Shown: positions 25,427 to 33,093 of the stretch, piece after piece
Numbering within the stretch: position 1 is the first letter of the stretch
How the letters are laid out: every line of letters starts with the position of its first letter
NCBI GenBank assembly: GCA_015056245.1
Contig: SVGQ01000010.1
Coordinates: 1-43,486, forward strand
Length of the DNA: 43,486 nt
Reading direction: 5' to 3'
From: Clostridiales bacterium
Lineage (GTDB): Bacteria; Bacillota; Clostridia; Christensenellales; Aristaeellaceae
The notes under the pieces: generated by a model
Databases searched by the model: none
Seen by the model: only the letters and a program-made list of their open reading frames with translations
Told to the model about the DNA's origin: nothing
Translations under genes and position numbers: made by a program

Positions 25427-26422
25427 TTATTCATCCAGATCCGCGGAATAGGTTTCCTCGTAATCGTCGTCTTCCTCTTCGTTATACAGGCCGCGATTCA
25501 CCTGCGCGCCCTCGATCTTCACGTTGATGTACTTATCAAACACAGCGTTGGTGTAGCTGGCATCCACAAAGCGGGACAGGGCAAAGCCCAGCAGCAGATA
25601 CCATGCCGCCAGCACCAGCAAAAAGATGAAAGTGTACTGGGTAAGGAAGTAGCACAGAACAGCCGCAATGATAGACGGCACCAGCGTGCCCAGACGGATC
25701 AGCACGCTGAAGGGCAGACGGGCGATGGACAAGAGCGCCGCATTGCGCAGCACATCCTTGTACTTGAGATCGTAAGTGATGATCAGGGGATAGATGTACA
25801 AAAGCATCAGCGACCAGATGATACCGATGAGGATGCACAGCACCTGAGGCACCATAAACAGCAGGTTGCCCTCTGCCAGACCGCCGTAGTAGAAATTGCA
25901 CACATACACCACAGTGGGCATCACGGCAGTGATCACAGAGGTGATCAGCGCCTGCTTCCAGTTCTGCTTCATGGCATCCACGAAATCGCTGAAAATGAAA
26001 GCGTGCTCATCCCGGGACCAGTTGCGGGTCACGTAGGTGATGCCTGCGGTAAAGGGGCCGGTGATGGCGATGCAGGGGATCAGCAGCAGCAGGGTCTGGA
26101 AAAACAGACCCTTGATGGCATTCAGATACAGGGCGGCATTTTCGCCAAAGGCTTCCATGGTGATCTCGCCAGCATCCAGCTGTGTCTGGAAAGTGCCCAA
26201 GGAATCAATACCGCTGATGCACATGGACAGGAACCGACCGATCACCACGATGGCAGGCAGCCAGACGATCATGTACATCAGATTGAGGCGGAACAGCCCG
26301 GACAGACGGATCCGCAGCATTTCCCAGAACAGCTGCCAACGGTTGGTGGGCAGGTCATCCTTGTTGTAGTCGCCCTGACCCGCCTTGCCGTAATAATACC
26401 GATTCATTGCCTTGCCAAACAT
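25427..26422 (-). CDS. DUF624 (YesL-type) integral membrane protein
   Basis: A 331-residue membrane protein with about six hydrophobic helices (around residues 45-70, 110-135, 165-185, 195-225, 240-260 and 265-290). It has the LFRLNLMYMIVWLPAI opening and the ITGPFTAGITYVTRNWSRDEHAF block typical of DUF624, found beside sugar ABC transporters and carbohydrate regulons in Firmicutes. The function is undefined. The C-terminus is very acidic (EEEDDDYEETYSADLDE) and cytoplasmic by the positive-inside rule. The ATG at 26422 has AGGAGG upstream; an ATG 24 bp earlier precedes that site. It is the first gene of the leftward operon and has its own promoter. Confidence 0.85.
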   Translation of the reverse strand: MFGKAMNRYYYGKAGQGDYNKDDLPTNRWQLFWEMLRIRLSGLFRLNLMYMIVWLPAIVVIGRFLSMCISGIDSLGTFQTQLDAGEITMEAFGENAALYLNAIKGLFFQTLLLLIPCIAITGPFTAGITYVTRNWSRDEHAFIFSDFVDAMKQNWKQALITSVITAVMPTVVYVCNFYYGGLAEGNLLFMVPQVLCILIGIIWSLMLLYIYPLIITYDLKYKDVLRNAALLSIARLPFSVLIRLGTLVPSIIAAVLCYFLTQYTFIFLLVLAAWYLLLGFALSRFVDASYTNAVFDKYINVKIEGAQVNRGLYNEEEDDDYEETYSADLDE

Positions 26423-26477
26423 TGTGGTATTCCCTCCTATTTGCATTGAAAGCCCGAAAAAAGAACGGCTCCCTATG

Positions 26478-26538
26478 GTTTACACAATGCGTAAACTTCT
26501 ACAAACTGCATTATACCACAAATCCGCGCCAATACAAA
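26478..26538 (-). promoter_or_regulatory. Promoter and operator-like palindrome of the DUF624 operon
   Basis: On the minus strand a perfect TATAAT (26515-26510) is preceded by TGG, an extended -10, with a weak -35 TTTGTA (26538-26533) 17 bp upstream. Just downstream, GTTTAC and GTAAAC (26478-26496) form a 6-bp inverted repeat with a 7-bp spacer, positioned as an operator near +15. Confidence 0.65.
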
Positions 26539-26587
26539 GGATATGGGATTTTTTACAGCTTCGTCAAAAGTGGGTTTGGGGAAAACA

Positions 26588-26730
26588 AAAACACCCACCC
26601 CCTGCCTTTATACCACAAAAGCATACAACACGATTTCATACGGTTTTTGCTGAACTGCTTGATGGTATGCGCAATGCATTTTTCCCATACTTTCATCTAT
26701 CCAGACATACAAAAAACACCCACCCCCTGC
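26588..26730. repeat. Short direct repeat in intergenic region
   Basis: The 15-mer ACACCCACCCCCTGC occurs at 26590-26604 and 26716-26730, both times after a run of A. The rest of 26540-26728 holds no gene I can support. Confidence 0.5.
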
Positions 26731-26813
26731 GCTTCCATACAGGAAGCGCAGAGAGCGGGATTCTTAAGGGCCTCAGGCCCTTAAGCGGGGATCCAAGGGG
26801 CAGAGCCCCTTGG
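26729..26813. repeat. Three consecutive palindromes; likely terminator of the PG-binding lipoprotein gene
   Basis: GCGCTTCC/GGAAGCGC at 26729-26749, CTTAAGGGCC/GGCCCTTAAG at 26763-26785 and CCAAGGGGC/GCCCCTTGG at 26793-26813. The centres CTCAG and AGA match the array at 128-350. They begin 5 bp past the stop of the leftward gene at 26819. Confidence 0.75.
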
Positions 26814-26818
26814 CCGCT

Positions 26819-28720
26819 TTACTTCGTGCAAGGCACGGCATTGGAGGAGTACAGCAACTGCTGCGTCATCTGACCTGCCACGCCGTCGATTTCAAGACCG
26901 TTGCAATCCTGGAAGAGCATAACAGCGTTTTCGGTGGCTTCGTCATACTGACCGGTGATGTTGCCGTCATAGTATTTGAGTTCATACAGCGCGTACTGCA
27001 AGGTTTTCACACGGGAACCGGAGGAACCTCGCTCCAGCTTGCTGTAGCTGCCGCTGGCAGGCGTGCCGCCAAAGAGCAGACGCTGGGTGGAAGGGCCAGC
27101 CATACCGGTAACGCGAAGACCCTGAGACCGCTGGAAGGATTCCACAGCCGCCTGAGTGCCAGAGCCATAGTCGCCGTCCAGGGAGCCGGAATAGTAACCC
27201 TTGGCAGACAAGGCGCTCTGCACAGCGGATACATTGGCAGAGGAACCATTGGAAGCGGAAATGGTGGAATAGCCGTTGGAGGTGGCGGTGGAGCCGTAGG
27301 TGACAGGGCTGGAAGAACCGTTGTTGCCGGAACCGGAGCCGGAGCTGGAACCGGAGCCGCTGCCGCCGCCGTTTAGGGCACGCAGAATCGCGTTCTGGGT
27401 ACCGTTGCCGGCAATACCGTCAGCGGTCAGACCATTGGCAGCCTGGAAAGCGGTAACAGCCGCCACGGTGCCAGCGCCGTAATCGCCGTCAACGGAACCG
27501 GTGTAGTAACCGAGGGTGCGCAGGTTCTTCTGCAAAGCGCGAACCGCCGCGCCCTGAGAGCCTTGCTTGAGACTGCCCAGATTGGCGACCACGCTATCGG
27601 CCTTCTTGGCAGAGGAAGAATAGAGCTTGGTAAGCGTGCCGGGGCCAGCAACACCGTCCGCACCCAGACCGTTGCGCTTCTGGAAAGCAATGACCGCCGC
27701 TTCGGTGGTGGCTTCGAATTCGCCGGTGGCTGTGCCGGTCAGGTAACCCAGCACGATTAGGCGATTCTGCATGATCTTCACCTGAGAGCCGGTATCGCCC
27801 AGATCCAGATAAATATCGGTCTTGCCGTTGGTGTAGGCATTGGCGTTGGACGAACTGCTGGAAGAAGAACTGGAACTGCTGGAAGAACTACCGGAGGAAC
27901 TGCTGGAGGAGCTGCTGGAAGAACCGCTGGAATTGCTAGGCCTGCTGGAGGAACCGCCGCCGCCGGAACCAGCGCCGTTGCTGCTGGCGGACACAGCATA
28001 GTAGCTGTACACCGCTTCCAGCGTTCTGGGACCGGCAACGCCATCGGCAGTCAGGTTGTTGTTAGCCTGAAACGCTTTGACAGCATTAAAGGTGCCCTGA
28101 CCAAAATCACCGTCCACAACACCGCTGTAGTACTTGAGTTCCTTCAGGCGGTTCTGCAGCTTCCGCACAGCCTCGCCAGTGGAACCCATGCGCAGGGTGC
28201 CATTGGAGCTGGAGGAAGAACTGGAGGAAGAGCTGCTGGAAGAACTGGAGGAGTTGTTGGAAGAAGAGTTATTCGAGGAAGAATTGTTGGAAGAAGAATT
28301 GCCGGAGCTGCTCGAAGAGCTGCCGGAAGAATTGTCCGTACTGCCGGGAGCCTTGGTGGGCTGCTGAATGGGTGTACCGGCATTGTTGCTGGGCACAGAG
28401 GTGACCACATTGCTGGGCGGATTGGTCACAGTGGTTTCACCCCATGTCCAGTCGCCCCAGTCGCTCTGACCCGCAGACGCATCAGGCGTGTTGGTGGGTA
28501 TAAGGGTGGGAGAGGGCGTGGGTGTGGCTGTGATATTGGGCGTATTGGTGATAACTGTCTGAAAATTGACATCATTGTTATTCAGATTGAAGTCATCATC
28601 AAAGGCGCGGTCGTCAGGGTCGGTATAGCAGCTGGAGAGCAATACGCACGCCAAAACCAGCATCATTGCCAGCGCAAGACGCTTCAAGCCGCTATTCTTT
28701 TGCCTACGATTGTTCATCAT
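26819..28720 (-). CDS. Lipoprotein with five peptidoglycan-binding domains
   Basis: A 633-residue lipoprotein. A signal peptide ends in the lipobox LLSSC, so the protein should be anchored to the outer face of the membrane. After an acidic Thr/Pro linker come five PG_binding_1 modules of about 60 residues each. They are recognised by LQxxLxxLGYYxG..DGDYGxGTxxAVxxFQxxNGLxxDGxAG, the second being more divergent (YLTGTATGEFEATTEAAV). Two nearly pure Ser/Asn/Gly linkers separate modules 1 and 2 and precede module 1. No catalytic domain is present, so it may tether the membrane to the wall or dock on cortex or septal peptidoglycan. The start is chosen at the ATG at 28720, with GGAG 9 nt before; 28717 is equally possible. 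Confidence 0.85.
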   Translation of the reverse strand: MMNNRRQKNSGLKRLALAMMLVLACVLLSSCYTDPDDRAFDDDFNLNNNDVNFQTVITNTPNITATPTPSPTLIPTNTPDASAGQSDWGDWTWGETTVTNPPSNVVTSVPSNNAGTPIQQPTKAPGSTDNSSGSSSSSSGNSSSNNSSSNNSSSNNSSSSSSSSSSSSSSSSNGTLRMGSTGEAVRKLQNRLKELKYYSGVVDGDFGQGTFNAVKAFQANNNLTADGVAGPRTLEAVYSYYAVSASSNGAGSGGGGSSSRPSNSSGSSSSSSSSSSGSSSSSSSSSSSSSSNANAYTNGKTDIYLDLGDTGSQVKIMQNRLIVLGYLTGTATGEFEATTEAAVIAFQKRNGLGADGVAGPGTLTKLYSSSAKKADSVVANLGSLKQGSQGAAVRALQKNLRTLGYYTGSVDGDYGAGTVAAVTAFQAANGLTADGIAGNGTQNAILRALNGGGSGSGSSSGSGSGNNGSSSPVTYGSTATSNGYSTISASNGSSANVSAVQSALSAKGYYSGSLDGDYGSGTQAAVESFQRSQGLRVTGMAGPSTQRLLFGGTPASGSYSKLERGSSGSRVKTLQYALYELKYYDGNITGQYDEATENAVMLFQDCNGLEIDGVAGQMTQQLLYSSNAVPCTK

Positions 28721-28951
28721 ACTTCCACACTCCATTCCTCTATCTGCATATGTTACAAAACTTTCAAATTTTTGTGCGATGTATACAGACACCATCACAA
28801 TTTGTATTGTACAGTCAAACACGAGAAAAATCAATACCTAATATTCAACTGTCCATGATATAAACGAATGGGAATGCGGTTTTATTCCGTCATAAACGAA
28901 ATAATTTTGTCATATTTCCTGTTTTTTCAGTTTTTGGAGATGATATTTGCC

Positions 28952-31900
28952 TCACAGTTCTGTCAGCTCACCGGTGATCACCTTACCCAGCCGGAGGGAG
29001 TACAAACCACACCGCCGTACTTTTCGCCCGGTGGCTTTTTCCAGCGCCTGCCGGTAGAGACTCAGCTGCAATTGATACCGCTGCCACAGTTCCTGCGGGT
29101 CGTTCACATAATCCGTTTTGAAATCCAGCAGCACCCATTCCTCCTCTTCCAGATAGCACAGGTCGATGACCCCCTGCACCATGGTTTCCATGGGCTGATG
29201 GATTCTCAGATTAAAGGGCCATTCACGGCGAATTTCCTTACTGTGCAACATGTTGCGGCCTTCCTGTGAGGTCAGGAATCGGGCTGCCATTTTCACATCA
29301 GCAACAGAAGCCTCCTGAATCGAAAATCTTCCGGTAAGACGAAGATTCTCCCGATGAGCTTCCAGAAAATCGATTACATTGCCTTCTATGAGCGATTGCC
29401 TTGCAGCCTCGATGGAAATGGTGCTCAGCAACAGATGCGTGCACACACCCCGCTGGATCGCGGCATCCTCCTGCCGGGGCAGAAGAAATTCCGGCTTCTG
29501 GGGCAGTGAACCAAGCAATTTCGGCGGGCGGGTCATCAGGGGATACCGTTTCCGCTCAGGCGTGTCTTCCTCCGGATCCACCGGCCCAGATTCCGCAATG
29601 GCTCTGCACAGCGCTGTCACGCCAACTTTCAGCGGCACTGGTTGCTGCGGTCGAATGGGCGTCAGCGGATCGACTACGTTGGAAACCGTCGGCAGAATAT
29701 TGTCGAAAGGAAGCATATTTACACCGAAATCGGTATTGACTTTTTCCTGCAGCTGTGAGTCGCTTGATTCTGCTGTGTCAATGTGGAAAACGACCCTCCA
29801 AACCCCACTTTTTTGTGGAAAACATGTGGGAACTGTGGATGAAGATCGCATTCCACACATTTCCCACATGGAAGATGTGGAAAACATGTCCATGATCATC
29901 TGCTGCGACTGAATCTCTCGCGCCATCTCTGAAAGGCTCGCATCACTTGCATTTTGACTGCTTTCAGATAAGTCTGAATGCATTTCTTCCTTTATATATG
30001 GTTTCTGTTTGGCAACGGGATCAGATTCATCCGCAGAATGATTCTGCAATTCTTCTTCATTGACGGTTTGCAGCAGCCAGTCAGAAAGCGTCTTTGCATT
30101 GCGCACCATGGACAGCTGACCACCCATCTGCCGTTGCTGGATCCAATGGGCGGATTCTTGCTGTGTGGTATCATTGCAGCCTACCATCACCAGTCGATTC
30201 TTGGGACGGGTCATGGCAACATACAGCACGCGGGCTTTCTCTGCCCTTGCTTCTGCCTTTATGCGCATATCGATCACATTCTGCAGCAGTGTAGCGCGTT
30301 TGGTTCTGGCGCCTTTGTTCATATACATCAGCGACAAGCCAAGCTGCGGATGCATGCTGATACTCTTGGTCAGGGTGCGTTTCAGGATGGGATCCTCCAT
30401 CCCCATCAAGTAAACCGTAGGGAACTCCAAGCCCTTGGATTTGTGAATGGTCATGATGCGCACCACATCTTCCCATGGATTGACCACAGTTGGCGACGTG
30501 CTGTCCCCGCCCTGATGCAGCGTGCTGAGAAATCCTGCCAGTCCTTCTGTATGTGCCTGCGCATATTCCCCTGCTTTGTGGCACAGCATGCGAAGATTCG
30601 CCTGACGCAGTTTACCCCCGGGCTGACATCCATAATGGGCATACAGGCCACTGCGCATGAGGAAGTCCCACAAGTATTCCTCCACCGGCATGCTGCGGTA
30701 CAGGAAGCGCTCTTCCTCCAGCATATCCAGCACGCTCTGACAACGGCGGCGAAGCTCGTTGTTTTCTTGCTGTTTCGTGCAGGCCATCAGCGCATCCAGA
30801 TAAGTACTGTCGTGATCCGGCAGGTGCAAACGGATCTCTGTCAGCTCCCGCTCGCTCATATCAAACAACGGGGAACGAAGCTCCGCGATCAAGGCCAGAT
30901 CGTTCCGCAGGTTATCCAGCAGCATCAGATGCTGACAAACCTGCTGCACCTCTTCCGAGCCCATGGCATTCATAGCTGCATCCACATAAACCGGAATGCC
31001 CGCTTTCACCAGCTCGGCTTCCACTTTATCCGCCACACCCTTGACCACGGGCAGCAGAATCACAATGTCACGATAGTGAAGGGGAGCGCCCGGATTGCCT
31101 TCACTGTCCAACTGCGGCTCGCCCACAGTACGCTGGATATCTTCCGCGATCAGCTGCGCCTGACGAAGGATCCTTTCTCGCTTGGGAACATTGCCGATGA
31201 TGTGCAGTTCCGTGATAGGATCTCCCTTGGACGGCTTCCCCGGATACAGCATGGCTGATTCATCGTAGTCGATCTCCGTAACCCGGCTGTCCATCACATG
31301 CCGGAACACCCGGTTAACGGAATCAAGAACCGTCTCTCGACTGCGGAAATTTTTGTTCAAAATGATCCGCCGCTGCTTTGCCTGCGCATCATCAGAGAAG
31401 GATGCCAGCTTGCTCAGGAACAGGGTGGGTTCTGCCTGACGGAAACGATAGATGCTCTGCTTCACATCGCCTACGTAGAAGAAGAACTGGGTACCGTCCT
31501 GCCGCTTCAGTCCATTCAGGATCGCCTCTTGAATCGCGCTCACATCCTGATACTCATCCACGAATACTGCATCAAAACGGCTGGATTCCAATTGACTCAG
31601 TTCGGGATCTGCCAGCACCTCAAGGGTCATGTGTTCCAGATCACCAAAATCCAACACAGCCCGTTCCACCTTCCGGCTGCGGAAGTCCTCATGCAGGGCT
31701 TCCATCAGCCAGCAAAGCCCCCGAATGGCTGGACGCATCTTCTCCATATCTCCAAGGGCGTTGTCCAGTCTGGCAGGCAACACTTTTTTCAGTTCCTTCA
31801 AACAGCCTTTATAGTTTTCCCGGATGGCCTTGAACTGCTCTGCCAGGTCGGCTCCATCAGTGGTTTCCGGCTTCACACGAACCAGCGTGGCAAACTTGGT

Positions 31901-32710
31901 ACTGCCAACCAATTGACACAGCATGTCCAGACTGGACTTGGCGCTGTTTTCCAGTTCCGTCAGCGTGATAAAATCGGCGCTGATGGTCTGCTGATATTTT
32001 TCCGGAAACGCTGGCTCGTTCAGCAGGGCTTTGCCATGCCGCCACTGCACAAGGGCATTGTCGATCAGCAGTGCGCATTCATTGAGCAGCGTTTCGCACA
32101 GCGGATGGTGCTGCAACGTTTCCTGATTCCATTCCTGCTGTGCCTGCTCCCTGAGCCATCCCATGGGATCAGGACGGGTCAGCAAGAATTGATACAGCAG
32201 ATCCATCACGACCACCAGATTCTTTTCCGGCAGCACAGTCAGCAACGCTTTCAGATCCGCATTCTCCTTGGCAGCAGCATAGGCGGCATCCAGCACTTCG
32301 TTCATGCTTTCCTGATACAACTGCTTGGTGGTTCGGTCATCCGCCATGGTGAACTGAGGGTCCACTCCGCAATGACGGAATTGCTCCCGCACCACCTTCT
32401 GACAGTAAGAATGAATGGTACTGATCTGCGCACGATCCAGCAATTCAATCTGTTTTGCCATTTGAGGCTCCTGCCTTGCTGCTGCCTGCAAGCGCAGTTC
32501 CAGCCTTTCCCGAAGCTCGGCTGCTGCGGCACGTGTATAGGTAACCACCAGCATCCGATTCATATCGATGTGATGATCCCGGATCAGGCGAAGAATCCTT
32601 TCCACCAATACGGCGGTTTTGCCGCTGCCAGCTGCCGCAGAGATGAGCAGTTCCTGATTATCGGCTTGTATTGCATTCTGTTGTTCCTGTGTAAAACGAA
32701 CATCAGCCAT
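28952..32710 (-). CDS. addA: ATP-dependent helicase/nuclease subunit A
   Basis: A 1252-residue AddA, the UvrD-type helicase and nuclease subunit that processes double-strand breaks and feeds RecA. Walker A is SAAAGSGKTA (about 24-33), Walker B is VFVDEYQD, and the helicase motifs VGDVKQSIYRFRQAEP and VRIMTIHKSKGLEFPTVYL are intact. The C-terminal RecB-like nuclease motif is LLDFKTDYV. The length is typical. The ATG at 32710 has AGGAGG upstream. The partner addB, usually next to it, is not in the window: parS sites and glgP lie upstream. The stretch coding for about residues 940-1000 is Ser/Met/Glu-rich, poorly like AddA, and carries a cluster of DnaA-box-like sequences. Confidence 0.96.
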   Translation of the reverse strand: MADVRFTQEQQNAIQADNQELLISAAAGSGKTAVLVERILRLIRDHHIDMNRMLVVTYTRAAAAELRERLELRLQAAARQEPQMAKQIELLDRAQISTIHSYCQKVVREQFRHCGVDPQFTMADDRTTKQLYQESMNEVLDAAYAAAKENADLKALLTVLPEKNLVVVMDLLYQFLLTRPDPMGWLREQAQQEWNQETLQHHPLCETLLNECALLIDNALVQWRHGKALLNEPAFPEKYQQTISADFITLTELENSAKSSLDMLCQLVGSTKFATLVRVKPETTDGADLAEQFKAIRENYKGCLKELKKVLPARLDNALGDMEKMRPAIRGLCWLMEALHEDFRSRKVERAVLDFGDLEHMTLEVLADPELSQLESSRFDAVFVDEYQDVSAIQEAILNGLKRQDGTQFFFYVGDVKQSIYRFRQAEPTLFLSKLASFSDDAQAKQRRIILNKNFRSRETVLDSVNRVFRHVMDSRVTEIDYDESAMLYPGKPSKGDPITELHIIGNVPKRERILRQAQLIAEDIQRTVGEPQLDSEGNPGAPLHYRDIVILLPVVKGVADKVEAELVKAGIPVYVDAAMNAMGSEEVQQVCQHLMLLDNLRNDLALIAELRSPLFDMSERELTEIRLHLPDHDSTYLDALMACTKQQENNELRRRCQSVLDMLEEERFLYRSMPVEEYLWDFLMRSGLYAHYGCQPGGKLRQANLRMLCHKAGEYAQAHTEGLAGFLSTLHQGGDSTSPTVVNPWEDVVRIMTIHKSKGLEFPTVYLMGMEDPILKRTLTKSISMHPQLGLSLMYMNKGARTKRATLLQNVIDMRIKAEARAEKARVLYVAMTRPKNRLVMVGCNDTTQQESAHWIQQRQMGGQLSMVRNAKTLSDWLLQTVNEEELQNHSADESDPVAKQKPYIKEEMHSDLSESSQNASDASLSEMAREIQSQQMIMDMFSTSSMWEMCGMRSSSTVPTCFPQKSGVWRVVFHIDTAESSDSQLQEKVNTDFGVNMLPFDNILPTVSNVVDPLTPIRPQQPVPLKVGVTALCRAIAESGPVDPEEDTPERKRYPLMTRPPKLLGSLPQKPEFLLPRQEDAAIQRGVCTHLLLSTISIEAARQSLIEGNVIDFLEAHRENLRLTGRFSIQEASVADVKMAARFLTSQEGRNMLHSKEIRREWPFNLRIHQPMETMVQGVIDLCYLEEEEWVLLDFKTDYVNDPQELWQRYQLQLSLYRQALEKATGRKVRRCGLYSLRLGKVITGELTEL
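29782..29884. promoter_or_regulatory. DnaA-box-like cluster inside addA
   Basis: Within 103 bp of the addA coding region lie TGTGGAAAA (reverse of TTTTCCACA) at 29782-29790, 29814-29822 and 29876-29884, TGTGGATGA at 29834-29842, plus weaker TGTGGGAAC at 29825-29833 and TTTCCCACA at 29860-29868. Both the TTTTCCACA and the TCATCCACA forms recur in the cluster before dnaN. Confidence 0.55.
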
Positions 32711-32820
32711 GATACCCCTCCTGCCATTCTCTCCTACGAAGCATATATAAAGGAAAGAACAGTTGCTATGTAGATTGTACATGAACCGCCCTGTTAACGC
32801 AAGATGGAATGCAAAGCCAA

Positions 32821-32836
32821 TGTTTCACGTGAAACA
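32821..32836. promoter_or_regulatory. parS centromere site 1
   Basis: TGTTTCACGTGAAACA, a perfect 16-bp palindrome identical to the ParB/Spo0J-binding consensus. Confidence 0.95.
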
Positions 32837-32865
32837 CTAAAAGACCATTCCGCAATCACACTGCA

Positions 32866-32881
32866 TGTTTCACGTGAAACA
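32866..32881. promoter_or_regulatory. parS centromere site 2
   Basis: TGTTTCACGTGAAACA, identical to site 1, starting 45 bp after it. Confidence 0.95.
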
Positions 32882-32912
32882 TTCAAAACTGCTATGAGAG
32901 CATACAGTGAAT

Positions 32913-32928
32913 TGTTCCACGTGAAACA
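32913..32928. promoter_or_regulatory. parS centromere site 3
   Basis: TGTTCCACGTGAAACA, the other common form of the parS consensus, starting 47 bp after site 2. The remainder of 32711-33093 holds the glgP promoter and no gene. Confidence 0.93.
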
Positions 32929-33025
32929 ATCCCATCTTTCACCACACTTTCCCCTTTTTTCGGGATATGCTTCCACAGGATGGCAGATATGTCCAAAGCG
33001 TCCAATGCCTTGCCATACGGCACAT

Positions 33026-33054
33026 TTGCCACTTTCCACATTTAGTGCTATAAT
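33026..33054 (+). promoter_or_regulatory. Sigma-A promoter of glgP
   Basis: TTGCCA at 33026-33031 and a perfect TATAAT at 33049-33054, 17 bp apart, with an extended -10 TGC. Confidence 0.8.
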
Positions 33055-33093
33055 ACAGCGGTCATGATGTAAACCATGTAAGGAGGACCCCGA

